This document shows, piece after piece, positions 10,825-21,775 of a stretch of 64,000 nt of DNA; position 1 is the first letter of the stretch; each line of letters starts with the position of its first letter. The translations under genes and the position numbers were made by a program. The DNA is taken from positions 806,001 through 870,000 of the forward strand of contig JACCIC010000135.1 in assembly GCA_018907035.1 (NCBI GenBank). The letters are read 5' to 3'. Source of the stretch: Sycobia sp. Sy_11. Its lineage: Eukaryota; Arthropoda; Insecta; Hymenoptera; Epichrysomallidae. A model generated the notes under the pieces. The model was not told the DNA's origin. It saw only the letters and a list, made by a program, of their open reading frames with translations, and did not search any database.

Positions 10825-11402
10825 GATGTCATACACCAATTAATCGCGCCCTACCATGCCCAGGCGAATCCGGTCGAACACGTGAATAACGTAATCCAAA
10901 CAATGATAGCCGTCTTCGTAAAAAACTAATATAAAGATTGGGACTTACAGCTCTCAGAGCTGACATTTGCAAGCATTTGCACGCAAGCACACAAGGATCG
11001 CCGGCGTTTTTGAATTTCGGGTGTAACCTGCGCGAAATGTGGACGCACCGACACATACAGGGGGTGGGATTAGATATGCGAAGCTTGTCACAGAAAGACT
11101 GGCTAAATCGAATAAGATTACCAGCGATACACACAATAGTGAAAAAACATCTGACTACCGCTAGCCAAAAACAGGCTAGACAATACAACAAAGGGCGAAG
11201 GCAAAAGACCTTCAACGTGAACGACTGGGTGTGTAGATGCAACCACGTCTTATCATCAGGCACAGACAAATTTACGGCAAAACTAGCGCCCAAGTTTGTC
11301 GCACCCTATCAAATTACTAAAAAGATCTCTCCCGTAATCGATACTAACCGACCAGCCACGCCAACTAGGAGAGATAGACGTCCCGAGGAGCCAAGCCTCT
11401 GA
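10825..11402 (+). pseudogene. Gypsy A integrase C-terminal part
   Basis: It begins with IAPYHAQANPVEHVN, which corresponds to the region around the third acidic catalytic residue of gypsy integrases. It continues with a RLPAIHTIVKKHLTTASQ segment, then NVNDWVCRCNHVLSSG and a KLAPKFVAPYQITKKISPV segment of the C-terminal DNA-binding domain. The open part runs 10938-11402. The zinc HHCC domain and the first two catalytic Asp residues are absent, so it cannot be functional. Confidence 0.8.
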
Positions 11403-11449
11403 ACAAGGAGAAGCTTGGGGGAAAGCCCCGTAAGACATGACAGCACCGC

Positions 11450-12870
11450 ATGCGCAAGAATTCCAGGCCCCCGATGCAAGTGCACAGGGACCTCATTTTT
11501 ATCGAGGTGACGCAAGCTTTAGAAGAGCTCCAGCAACTTGACCTCATAGAGCTCAATTCGGACTCGACACAAGAGTACGTAGAGGAGCTTGGGAATATGA
11601 CAGGTGTGCCAACCGTCGACAAAGCGTCCTTTCAATTGTTCTTGATGGACATTGATGTATCTGTTTTATAAGATCCCAGACTCGAATTTTCCAGTACCCA
11701 CCTCTAATAAACAACCCGCACAGCTGCGGTGCGATGATCCGCTCCCCCATTAATCTGTATCGCTAATGACATAAGAAGCCGCGGAGTAATAGAAGAGGTT
11801 TGTCCGGATCGACGTAAAACTACAAACACCAACAATAATGTGAAAAAAAATAAGAAAAAGTTATAAAGGTGCGGATAAAGTAGAGAATGAAGAAGATAAA
11901 GAAGAAGATATTGAAGCAGAAGAAGAAAGAGGAGAAGAAAGGACAGAAGTTGAGAAAGACGAGAAGAGGAACAGACCGACTGGGTCTACAACCCGTTTAT
12001 GCAAAGGTATGAGTATCTCGAGGAAGTGCAGGCGTTTTGCAGGCGAATAGTGGTTCACAGAAAACCGCGAGATGCAATCCCCTATACATTTGGTAGAAAG
12101 ATAAGGTTTATTTTCCCCTACCGTTCCAACCTGGTCCTAATTTCCGGCAAAACTCACGCCCCAACAGGCAGCCCGCAAAGGAGCCAGCTGCCCCAATAGT
12201 GTATGTGAGTACGCCAGAGGACGGCGAAGTACGTGTGTACCGCGGCGACCCTTGCGTCTTCATACGCTTGATGGTAGCGTAAAAGACAGACCTCTTGAAA
12301 GCCCGTCCCAAATTCCAAGGCATTGAAAATACAGAAGGTGGAGAAAGGATTATTGTACCAACCAGGCACAAAAACCTCGGCCACGAAACGGCCAGTGGAA
12401 ATGAAGAGTCCCCTCATACTATGACGCACGAAGAGAAACCCCTAGCCAGCCACAAAGATCTCCAGTTAAAGAGATTGCACGCTTTCACAGTATCAGCCCT
12501 CGAAGATCGATTGGAAACTGTCCCCATAGCAATTACCGACGAGCCACCCAACAGGCCACAGGCGACGATCCATACCGCCAGCTCAGAAAGAGCAATTCCA
12601 GCCCTGATGCCTTTAACAGTCACGCCTTCCCCCAATTTTGTGCAGCCATTATGCGCACATTATCACCACCAGCACAACTACTACCAGGGTTAGGTAGTGT
12701 ACCGAAAAGAATAAAGTAGCATGCTTAGTCGGCTGCTGGAACTGTGGAGCGGAGGAACGATTCGCCGCATGCCCACTCTCTCGAAACAGACGCTTCTATT
12801 TCAGGTGTGTCAAAGCAAGTTGCGACGTACACATGTATACGGCTTACCGAGAGCGATCGATCCCTGACCT
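11450..12870 (+). pseudogene. Gypsy A third ORF with C-terminal zinc knuckle, broken
   Basis: Downstream of integrase, A carries sequence homologous to the third ORF of element B (28369-29982, minus). Shared landmarks in order are ALEELQ...DSTQE (near 11520-11580), YNPFMQRYEYLE (near 11990-12020), IVYVSTPEDGEVRVY (12196-12240), GERIIVPTRHK (near 12335-12370), IPALMPLTVTP and a knuckle starting CWNCGAEERFAACP (near 12735-12770). Frames shift several times and stops are present. The protein is not gag, which lies 5' with a different knuckle, and I see no signal peptide or membrane segment that would mark an envelope protein. Function unknown. Confidence 0.65.
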
Positions 12871-13620
12871 AAAAATTTCACCTCAGGAGTCAAATCAAGA
12901 AGTTGCAGAAAAGGAAGATGTGCATCAGCAATGTGAATGTTCCACTATAGCCCATGCGCTATAGGAACTAGCTGGTATAGTAGGAGGCCTACGGCCAATC
13001 GTATTTAATATACGAGGCTCAACAGTCTACTTGAGCAAGTAGAAAACTGATCCAGCCAGTAACAATATATAAATGGCCCAAAGAATGTTATCCAGCATTT
13101 CTCCCCATTATCTCTCCGTGATTTTCCACCAGCGCCGAAAAAAGAAGAAGATGCAAACCAGCGCAATGTACTCGCCGAGCACATAGATAGAAAAGTCAAA
13201 ATGTGCGAGCTGCGGAGCCAGCGAGAGTAAAAGAAGGAGGCGTTAGCATCAACGTATATATTAGATTTAACTCAGCGATACCCAAGCGTAGGATAGTCAG
13301 AATAGAATTAGCATAGATAAAATAAGTACTAAATAAATACGTAGGTTCATACTTAGTTTCATAACCAGTAATATTGGTACATAAAACTTTATTATATATA
13401 GACCCAGTGAAAAAAATTTGATTTATGAAAAACAACAACGGGTGTTAATTAACAATTACCCTTTTATTGACGTTACAAACCACTCCTCGCAGGTAACCTA
13501 TTTTCAGCATTTTTCCCCCGATATGTGTTGTCATTCTAATAGTTACTGTCGAAACTTCTGCGCACCACAAGCATACGTCATCGACATGAATGGCGATTAT
13601 ACGGTTCCCCACGTCGGTTT

Positions 13621-13632
13621 TAGGAGGGGAAT
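13621..13632 (+). other. Polypurine tract of gypsy A
   Basis: TAGGAGGGGAAT lies directly before the TGTAAC start of the LTR at 13633, the expected position of the plus-strand primer of an LTR retrotransposon in plus orientation. Confidence 0.75.
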
Positions 13633-14604
13633 TGTAACCGCCGATTTGGCAGTCGCGTGTTACGCATTCCTGAAAAACCGTGAGTGTTCGCGGTCGAGCG
13701 CGAATATCGCAATCGCGAACCGCGAGAGTGTGCGAACAGCGAACGAGTCAGAGGAAAAATTGAAAAGGAATGAGCGCGTTATTTCTACTCGGCCAAGTCA
13801 TCAAGCGGCATAGACGCTTCTGGTCTCAGCTGTCGAGCAGACATCGTCCCGACCCTCCACATCTCTCTCAGCTAGGAGCTTCAGCCCCCGACATTGAGCA
13901 GCTTCGAGGGTATTTACCCGTCTGTCGGACGTGCCCGCGTCCCTCACATCAAGGACGCCGAACGGCCATCTGAAAGAAAGACAGAGAGAGAGTGAGCAAG
14001 AGAGCGAGAGATGTCTGTGTGGCAACGAGGACGCTGCTCAAGCACTATTGAGAAAGGACAGCTCCAGCTTCCAGCACCGAGCGACAAGTAGCCTCTTATG
14101 TCCGAATACTGATTGTGACTCTCTCGTGAAAGCGAAAAAGAATTAAGTTAGCGTCAGGCTCCCGCCGTCGCTGTATATCTCGCCTCTCCGCGTACATTCT
14201 CGTCGCAAGTACCATGTTCCGCTCCTATCGTTTCCGGTGAACGATCGCGTGTTATTGTATTCGTTTCTCCATTTCTCGTGTTACATAACCTGTTAGGAGT
14301 GATCAGCAAGCAAGCTATAGCACTCCGTATGTATATAAGCGTGTATCAATAAATGTTATGTTAATTATAATCCAATTACCTGTTATTTATTAACGACTAC
14401 GTCCCCCTATCCGTTTCCTGGTTTTCCATTTCAGCAGCTGGTGAACCCAGCATCTATATCGTCTTCAATACGCACACACACATACGTACATACATACGCT
14501 TCATCAGAAGGTAAAAGTAGCTGCATTATGCGGTTATAAATTGCGCCTAAAGCATGGAGCCCGCGGCAAATGAGTGTATAGACGGCACAAGTCTAAAACC
14601 CTTT
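13633..14604 (+). repeat. Gypsy family A LTR (right copy) plus leader-like sequence
   Basis: The sequence starts TGTAACCGCCGATTTGGC directly after a polypurine tract and matches 649-1607 throughout. AATAAA lies near 14346. A probable LTR end is the CA at 14432-14433. Homology to the left copy continues about 170 bp past this point, ending where a minus-strand gypsy integrase fragment begins. That could mean the LTR is longer than I infer, or that this LTR also served as the 5' LTR of a tandem copy now lost. Confidence 0.75.
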
Positions 14605-15530
14605 TGTCGGCTAATTGAAATTTTGGGCAACTCCACTGGAAAATAATTAGCTCTTCTAGAGCTTTTATCACTGTTTGTCCAGTGGCCTTCCGTAACGACC
14701 GTATTTCTACGTATTTAGTAAAGAGATCTTTTATCACCAGCAAATATTTACATTGGCATTTGCTGGGGGGAAATGGTTCCATAATATCCGCAGTTACAGT
14801 TGACCATGTGGCTTCTCGATTTCTTTTTCCCATCAGTCCTGAAAGGGCTCTATGTGACACCTTATATATCTGACATTTAGGACAATTTCGCACTTATTTA
14901 TATGTGTCTGTTCTCATAGTGAGCCAATAGTAGTTTTGGCTCACCTTCTGAAGAGTCTTTTCTACTCCGAAATGTCCTCATGTTGTTGTGTTATGGCATT
15001 CGTGCATTATTCTTTCTCTACCTTTTGACGAGATTACCAATTTCTAAACCTCTGTACCTGTTTCTAGTGATTCAGTTATTGTGTTTGGCCGATGTTTATA
15101 TAGTAGGTTATTGACAAACTTCCAGTCTGCGAATCTCTCGGGTTGACGGTTCAGCTGTTTGAGATTGTTTGCGTACAATGGTCGTGACAGAAGCGGTATG
15201 TGAGGCAGTTACAGTAGCTTGTCGGGATAACGCGTTCGGCACCTTGAGAGGCGCCTCATTCCTATAGACGATATTATAGGCACATTATAGGCCTGTAAGG
15301 CCTTGGCCATCTCACCAGGCGTCCTGTTGTCAGTGTATGTAGATACCTTAAGCTGCTATGGTCGATCACGATCATCAAAGCCTCGCCTAACAGATAGCCT
15401 CTGAACTTTTCGACAGCCCATAGTACCGCTAAACACTCTTTTTCTGTTACCGTATAATTAATTTCAGGCGCCGTTCGTATCCTGCTGGCATATACTATGG
15501 GATTTATCATTCCTTATGAAATTCATTGGT
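14605..15530 (-). pseudogene. Gypsy C RNaseH-integrase fragment
   Basis: Read on the minus strand, an RNaseH segment (INYTVTEKECLAVLWAVEKF, about 15465-15400) is followed by integrase. The integrase includes a decayed HHCC zinc region (GHFGVEKTLQKV) and the segment CPKCQIYKVSH. It continues with TADIMEPFPPSKCQCKYLLV, containing the first catalytic Asp, and is truncated near 14605 just after the region that should hold the second Asp. Stops and shifts are frequent between 14900 and 15270. The family is close to elements A and B but this is a separate insertion. Confidence 0.8.
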
Positions 15531-15790
15531 TTTGAACAATTTATGTAGAAGGGGATTTTATATTTACTTTACTAAATTTGGTAGTGCAAATAAGGTATAT
15601 TATGGATAAGAATATAAGGTTTAGTTTAGTCCCTGATGAGGAGCTGTAGTGCGCTCGAAACGTTAGACTACGTCTTCAATTAGGTAAGGGTGGTGGGTAC
15701 AGTCAGATTGGACTTTCCTAACATAAATTTTTTCAGCTAATATTTTATTTTCAGATTAGTCTACGGGGATATTGTATATAAAGACAGTCT
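15520..15790 (+). mobile_element. Penelope-like element terminal region
   Basis: The stretch with GTAGAAGGGGATTTTATATTTAC resembles the sequence at 58535-58600 downstream of a Penelope-type GIY-YIG endonuclease fragment, so I assign both to the ends of one Penelope-like family. A hammerhead-like core lies at 15633-15674. Penelope-like elements are known to carry hammerhead ribozymes in their terminal repeats. No RT or endonuclease is attached here. Confidence 0.55.
15625..15684 (+). ncRNA. Hammerhead ribozyme-like motif
   Basis: Core elements appear in order: CTGATGAG (15633-15640), stem II GAGC/GCTC (15641-15644 with 15653-15656) around an 8-nt loop, GAAAC (15657-15661), stem III ACGT/ACGT (15660-15663 with 15670-15673) around 6 nt, and the cleavage triplet GTC (15672-15674). 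One extra G sits between CTGATGA and stem II, and I find no good stem I pairing between TTTAGTCC and TTCAATTAGG. It is therefore probably a weakened descendant of a functional ribozyme. Confidence 0.45.
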
Positions 15791-15866
15791 GACTGTCATT
15801 ATAATTTTTAATTTTAGTTTTAATTCTTATTCTTTTTGTATATTGATGTAGTAATATTAATATAAA

Positions 15867-15897
15867 AAAAAAAAATATATATATATATATATATATT
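15867..15897. repeat. Poly(A)/(TA)n tract
   Basis: An A-run grades into a TA dinucleotide run, about 75 bp beyond the Penelope-like terminal region. Confidence 0.85.
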
Positions 15898-15899
15898 AA

Positions 15900-17170
15900 T
15901 ATTATTACGTATTATTTTCAATTGATTTAATTGGACTGTAGGACCCATGAAAATATTTATTAATTTGAAATAAAAAACTTTGAAAAGAAATTTTGAATTT
16001 GAATTAAAACAGAAAGCCCATGGACATTTTGATTATTATAAGCATATACTGATAGGCTTACTGTGTCAGAATTTTATTTACTTACAAATATCTCTAATAT
16101 TTAATCTTGTTCTAAAGTTTGTATTATGAGTTTATTTTAATAAATTATTTCAATAAGTTAAATTATTAAATGCTTTCATTTCACATCTGGAACCATTACT
16201 AAATTGCCTCAATGATACGATTTCATTTTTTTTATACACTGCAACATTTATCTATGAGTAGAATAATAATCTACAAGTTAGAAAAACAGAAAACAAACTT
16301 TACTTATTTAATTTGTCCTACATTTGTTTATTTCAAAATTGATGATTAAAAAAAATATAATAGAAACCTGTTCACTAAGTCTAAAGGGGTGATTCTGTAA
16401 TTCAGTCATTGGCTTAAAAATTTAAAACTAATCTTAAGTGGTTAAAACTCATGTTATATTATTTACATATTTGATGAAGAAAAAAAATTTCTTTTATTGT
16501 AATTATGACATATAACTTCATACTTAGATCAAATTCCAATATTATAGATAATTTAAATTTGAGATTCAGGACAGGTATTTTTTCCTGTATAGATTGTACA
16601 TGTATTTGGAATATGGACAATCTATGTGACTCTGTCTTATAAAAAAATGTTATCTTTGGTTTCTCAATAATTATTAAAATTAAACATCATAACATTTTTT
16701 TTAACTATTTTTTTTAATCGAATATAGTTTCACTTGGAGATTTTAATAATTAAAGATGTTTGTAAGAAAGTATTATAATAAATCCTTTTCCAAATTTATA
16801 TCACGATCAAATTTTAAGAATTTGCTTAAACTTATGATTTTCTTAATCATTTTAATTTATTTCATCGATAAAAAAATATTTAATTTTTTAATAATTTAAA
16901 CTTAATTTTTAAATAAGTGGTCCAATTAACATTTTTGTATAGGAAGCATAATTTTAATTGCCAACGATTAAAATTTAACAAAAATGTTTTGATTGTATTA
17001 ATGGGTATGTTAGTTTTTTTGAAATTTTATTGATTTTTCTAAAATTATTTCTTTTAGATTAAAGATATGAACAAAGTAGTTGGCTCAGAAATTAATATTT
17101 AAAATTAATGTTTAAAATCTTGTGAAAGATTTAAAGTATTGTTGGGAATCAAGTGAAGAAATTTAGATTA
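15900..17170. other. AT-rich sequence, nothing recognised
   Basis: This is very AT-rich DNA with long T and A runs. No coding frame, terminal repeats or RNA gene were recognised. Confidence 0.6.
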
Positions 17171-17171
17171 T

Positions 17172-17444
17172 TTAGTGCATTACTGCCAGCAGTAAAGACT
17201 TGTGAATAAGAGATTTACCATCGAGGAGATTAAAATAACCAAACAAAGCTGTTACATGGTATAACATGTTCAAAATCTGCGAATTGATGACTTCATTGTG
17301 ACTAGTTTCCCTTACATAAACTGCTGTAATGTTAAGCATTACAAGTAACGGTATTATATTCAAAGACAACTCCGGTAATATTTGAAATAAATTTTTGCAA
17401 ATATATTCGGAATATAAGAGAGATGCCAATTTGAAGACATACAT
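17172..17444 (-). CDS. Possible host exon or short gene, unidentified
   Basis: A 90-codon open frame stands out from the surrounding AT-rich sequence by balanced codon use. It reads MYVFKLASLLYSEYICKNLF..., then a hydrophobic stretch (LSLNIIPLLVMLNITAVYV), then a hydrophilic and another hydrophobic part, ending in LLAVMH. I do not recognise the family. It could be one exon of a larger gene, a decayed gene fragment, or chance. I could not place convincing flanking splice sites. Confidence 0.25.
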   Translation of the reverse strand: MYVFKLASLLYSEYICKNLFQILPELSLNIIPLLVMLNITAVYVRETSHNEVINSQILNMLYHVTALFGYFNLLDGKSLIHKSLLLAVMH

Positions 17445-17711
17445 AAGTCGTTGAGTAGTTCAGTTGCTTGCTGAGCATAAGTTTAATCTTTGAGTATTTT
17501 TTTGTGATTCGAATTTGTTATGCTACTTCTAGTAAAATCGTGAAAAGTAAACTATTTAACTAATTTTTATTTATATATGAGTTTATGTAAGTACATTTTG
17601 AGTTTCAGTATTAATTCAAGGAATATTTTTCAATTAAAGCATTTAAATTTATGAAAAAAATTTTTCTTATGTGGATATAATATAATAAATTCAAATAATA
17701 GCAAATTTGAA

Positions 17712-18125
17712 TTGAAATTTAATTATCATCTCTGCATTATATGCATGTATATTATTGAATTTATAATTATTTGGACATTGATCAATAATTTATATCTCAT
17801 ATTACACCTATTTGTCTGTAAACCAATCTCGACTCGTCTGCCGCCAGCTATCCTCGCATTTTTTTGTTTGATAAATTACAGGAAGATCGAGACGAAGAAT
17901 TTATAAATAAAATTTTGGATGGATATGAGTAAAGATATTTAACAAGAAGAATGGAATCAAAGGTTTATACGGGGCAACGTCTGTAGAATTCTTAAAGGGC
18001 GGATTTGAAATGATTTGCTGTTATTTGATTCGTTAGATCCCTTCTAGATGGAGTGAATCCGAAGGTAATCGCCAGACTACTATAATTATTATAAAAATTA
18101 TCAAGTTAGAAATTTACTGTTTACC
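17712..18125. other. AT-rich sequence, nothing recognised
   Basis: Short frames only. There is no repeat structure beyond simple AT tracts. Confidence 0.55.
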
Positions 18126-18339
18126 GACGAAGCCGCTAGCACATGAGTCGGATCAAACTATCCCATTTCATCTCTCATACGTGTGCACCATCGTTATTGG
18201 CGCCGCCACCCCGTCTCATTTCGACGGTTCCAGACGGCAGAGTTGATCGTGTCTCGAACAGGGTTACGCATCTGGGAGGATTCATAGAGGAAGATCCGAC
18301 TTTAAGACGAGATCGGAAATGACCATGGCGTCAGAAGAA

Positions 18340-19565
18340 CTGAACACGAACGACGTGGGATGATGCAACTTCTGGACTAGTTTGACCAAGCACTCGAGCT
18401 GTATGATGAAATGCGCCGCCTAAACGAAGGCCAGTGCACAAACGGATTGAGAAAAATTGACGCAAATGCGCAAGTCCATTAACCCATTCTGAGAAGGTGC
18501 TTATTAAGAGTTAGACTGCGCCACTGGAATCCGACGTTGGGCGTGCCTTGATCAGCTGATGACGAAGCGCAATCGTTGGCGGTTGCAATAACCCCTATGA
18601 GAGGACACAGAGTATCTTGCAGAGAACAGAGGAAATCACTCGATATATGGTGACGGCGATTACTGTCACGAGCACCACTAACACCCTGGCTGTGATGACG
18701 TCAGAAAGTTTCAGGGTGATGATGGCAACGCAGATGATCCAGGCGATACCCGGGATAATTACAACCATCGGTCGGGTGGATCGAACACTAAAACGATTAC
18801 AAGAAAAGATACTCGTGTAGGACCGGCAGTCACAGCTAGGACTAGGACCTGTGGACTCCCAGGACCTGGCGAAATCACGACCATCCAAGAAGACAGCACG
18901 AAACCAGAGGAAGACTGAAGATTCCCCAAGGAGAGAGAAGATTAAGATTAAATCGTGTAGCTTGCCCACTGATGCAGCGATTAATTTAGTCGAGGTGGCG
19001 TCAACAGCTGTGGTAAGACCGACCAAAAGGAACGAGTCAACTGTGAGCCAGCAGGATGGTAGAGAGATGTTAAAGAAACCGAGAAGGATGAGAACAAAGA
19101 GAACGAAGAGAGCGGCAATGCCAAAAATTGTAGAGACCATTAGGGAAGTCCCGATGGTAGAAACCGAGTTAAAGAAACCGAAGAGCTATGCCGCAGCAGC
19201 GAAGTCTCCGCTTCTTCGAAGGATGCAGCGTAGAGACAGCTGGACGTCACCGCCGTCCAGGACCCGGCTGCCTCGCAACCCGCGAATACAAGGCAGAATC
19301 AATATATCTTGAAAACGGTTGGACTATAGAGAAGACGTTCTAAATGCACGTGATAGAAATAGAAACAGTAAGTAAAATTTTACGGTTCCTGTTTCACTTG
19401 TAGGGAGATAAGCCATCGCGCGTCAGATTGTCCAATAACAGTATGCCATTGGTGTCATGGATGTGAATATTATGTCGTCGACTACGCCAACAACCGTAGG
19501 AATATAAATGCCAATTGTGTGGCAGACAAGGCGTAACAGTAACTAAATGATTCGACTGTGGTCAC
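18340..19565 (+). pseudogene. Element D gag-like protein with three zinc knuckles
   Basis: The region 18340-18500 reads as a coiled-coil-like charged segment (LYDEMRRLNEGQ). The open stretch 18851-19312 is Lys/Arg-rich and ends in the SYAAAAKSP type of sequence. From 19390 three knuckles can be read with frame changes: CFTCREISHRASDC, CHWCHGC..., and CQLCGRQGVTVTK..FDCGH. Multiple stops are present. SYAAAA-type motifs also occur in non-LTR ORF1 proteins, so assignment to a gypsy gag rests on the downstream protease and integrase remnants. Confidence 0.45.
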
Positions 19566-20289
19566 ATCCTAGCCGCGCAGGTAAGCGAGAGAACTGGAAA
19601 TGAACCAGTCGCGCGACATCCCGACCACCATCAAGATGTTATTGACGCATAAGCTGAAGTCGAGAGAAGGTGCACCAGAAGCAGTAGGAAGGTCGGAGAG
19701 GCTAGTTATAGAACCGTTGATATAGCTAATAAATAGAGGAGTCCTGTAATGAGGCAAGGGGCTGTCGAGACCACATTCTAATACGTAGGTCTGATTGATA
19801 CCGGTCAGTTCTCGACGGAGCATCATACTATGAGAGACGAATATAGTGTGCTTATAATGGAGTAGGTATGATAAAGGTGTATCATCCACGGAGAGAAGTG
19901 GAATTTTGCCAGAGATGGCCGAGCTGGATGAAGAATTAGGGAATGCACATCCAAAGCTAGAGTAGTATAATAGTGAAATAGTGTTCTAACAGCAGCCTTG
20001 ACCAAACGGTACACATACGTGAGACGGTGACACTAGGACCACCCCGGAGCAAAATTCAGGGGGGCAGAGTTGTAATGGATGAAGAGCGATAGTCGAATCG
20101 GGAAACTCTCGACGCCACCTCTGACCAAAGAAAATGAGAACTAGGAATGTTGTTTGCCGGAGACCATGTTGTAAAGGTCAGCATATGGAAAAGACCGTAA
20201 GCTTTGTGAAGTTTACTCACAGGTGCGGGGATACCTTTCTAATACCAGGTGTGTTTTCCCGAATGGCTATGTACTGGAGGCGCGCTCTT

Positions 20290-20360
20290 ACTATATACTA
20301 TATATTCACTATATACTATATACTCTTACTATATACTCTTACTATATACTATATATATAG
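20290..20360. repeat. ACTATATA-type tandem repeat with palindrome
   Basis: Imperfect tandem copies of ACTATATACTATA run with TACTCTTACTATA at one end and TATAGTAAGAGTA at the other, so the array can fold into a hairpin. Confidence 0.7.
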
Positions 20361-20581
20361 TAAGAGTAATAACATAACAAATAAATAAACATATATATCT
20401 AGTTTTATATTAAAACCTGCTTTTTTGCCAAAAATACCAGCGGGAAACAGTTCTATAGGTCATGTAATTCAATAATAGATATGCTTTGGAAAATTATCGA
20501 TAAAGAAATGGTAATTAATTATTTTCATTGATTGAAAATTCGAAATCTCAATTTAGAAGTAAATAGTTTAGGGTTTAACGC

Positions 20582-20737
20582 AAACTAGTTCCAAAATACG
20601 TGGGTCCTTTTATTATCTGCACGAAGATATCTCCAGTCAACTTCGATATAAATGATAATAAAGAAAAGATTTATAAAAATATCCATATCAATGATCTACG
20701 AGAAAGATATAATAATTTAGATACTATACCATCCTGA
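20582..20737 (+). pseudogene. Element D integrase C-terminal segment
   Basis: An open stretch reads KLVPKYVGPFIICTKISPVN and ends with IHINDLRERYNN. This matches the C-terminal chromatin/DNA-binding part of gypsy integrases (K-x-P-K-[YF]-V-G-P-[FY] ... V-H-[IV]-x-x-[IL]-K-x-[YF]). It ends with a TGA. Confidence 0.7.
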
Positions 20738-20894
20738 ATTAACTATATAAGGGCCGATCAAAGGCCCATGAATGCAGTCGAGATGCAGCTCACGAAAGAT
20801 CAAGAGGTATTTGGAAATAAGCGTGGCCATCAAGTATTATCGGCTGTCATTCGATGCCTTAATCAACATAGATTGACAGATTCTCAAGAGATGT

Positions 20895-21145
20895 GGAGCT
20901 CGTAATGTATATAAAGAAACGGTACTTCATGTTAACCGAGATCCACTATATACGACCAATCCAGTGAACATAGTATCCACATATACCATCGAGGTGGAAT
21001 ACACCTACAAAAACAAAAAGAAAATAAGTAATTTCGAAATAATACCTGAGCCACCTGTAGATATTATTTTTGGCATGACAAATGTTGGGTAGGATCCTTT
21101 TGAAAACAAGGAGTCCAGCTGCACAGGCACGACGCAGAAAAACGT
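20895..21145 (+). pseudogene. Segment resembling a retropepsin C-terminal half
   Basis: After the integrase remnant an open segment includes KETVLHVNRDPLYTT, later KISNFEIIPEPPVDIIFGM. The last part resembles the late hydrophobic-Gly motif of retropepsins (xIIxG[ML]). Position after integrase is odd for a protease, so it may come from a rearrangement or an adjacent second element. Low certainty. Confidence 0.3.
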
Positions 21146-21229
21146 CGCGATCTCGAAAAAGGAGGAAATCTGATGAACGAAAATATATGGTTGCGCAAAT
21201 TATTTTTAAACAAATAAATTAGATCTATA

Positions 21230-21419
21230 ACGAGTAAGAAATAATATTATAGCACACAAATAATTATCTAACAGGTCCGCAAGACACAACGAATATTATA
21301 CACGAAATAATATTATAACGTGCAATAGACACACGTAAACACGAAAAGGTCGCGAGGATAACTGAAACACGCACAGTAGATATACCGGCAAACTTGAAAT
21401 AGAGAAAGAGCGCACTATA

Positions 21420-21483
<64 letters not shown>

Positions 21484-21600
21484 GTCTCTGTCTCTACCGC
21501 CGAACATAGTTACACAAATACATAGGAGGGGATACACTTCGCGCGGCAAACGAGAGCACCCTCAAGTATGTAAGGCCTGCGCCTGCTATCCCCCTCTAAT
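21230..21600. repeat. Dispersed repeat, copy 2 (LTR-like)
   Basis: This is the counterpart of 2450-2790, with the same block order ending in GGAGGGGATACAC...GCTATCCCCCTCTAATGC. It contains a long (CT)n run at 21421-21480 where the other copy has only short CT/GA blocks. It lies about 60 bp after the purine tract ending element D, consistent with being that element's 3' LTR. Confidence 0.5.
21421..21480. repeat. (CT)n microsatellite
   Basis: A nearly perfect CT run of about 58 bases continues into CTGTCTGTCTCTGTCTCT. Confidence 0.95.
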
Positions 21601-21775
21601 GCATAAAAAAAAAAACAAAATCGCTCAGTTATGCTTTGTTGTACATAAACATTCCCGGCCGCACCTAGCTTTCGTTTTATCGGCCGGTCATGCTCCAGAG
21701 CTTTGCAGTATTGCTGATCTTTTCTATTTTTGCAGATCTGTACATCATTGCGATTTTTGTGGACCTGCAGTTTAT
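21600..21775. repeat. Dispersed repeat shared with 42990-43165
   Basis: Both copies share TTATACATAAA-type starts, TAGCTTTCGTTTTATC (here) versus TAGCTTTCGCTTTATC, and GTACATCATTGCGATTTTTG versus GTACATCATTGCGACTTTTG. Overall similarity looks to be around two thirds by eye. The element type is unknown. Confidence 0.5.

Larger units (their letters stand above)
7640..13632 (+). mobile_element. Gypsy (Ty3-like) retrotransposon A, decayed interior
   Basis: The order is gag capsid, gag zinc knuckle, protease, reverse transcriptase, integrase C-terminus, then a third ORF with its own zinc knuckle, a polypurine tract and an LTR. This is Ty3/gypsy order with an extra 3' ORF. Numerous stops and frameshifts are present. 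RNaseH and the integrase catalytic core are missing: sequence passes directly from the end of RT to the integrase C-terminal region near 10825. A homologous element (B) lies on the minus strand at 25837-33200. A and B differ enough to be separate families of one clade. Confidence 0.85.
18130..21171 (+). mobile_element. Gypsy-like element D, heavily decayed
   Basis: Plus-strand remnants appear in gypsy order: gag-like charged region and zinc knuckles (to about 19565), a DTG protease signature (19797-19805), an integrase C-terminal segment (20582-20737), then a purine tract (AAAAAGGAGGAAATC, about 21156-21170) before a possible LTR starting TGATGAACG. No RT or integrase core is readable between 19.9 and 20.5 kb, so the middle is deleted or too decayed. 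Confidence 0.55.

Noticed and set aside
18595..19140. 181-codon minus-strand frame with hydrophobic, membrane-like N-terminus
   Set aside because: It is antisense to the charged, Lys/Glu-rich gag-like region of element D. Antisense of such codons gives hydrophobic runs. No family resemblance.
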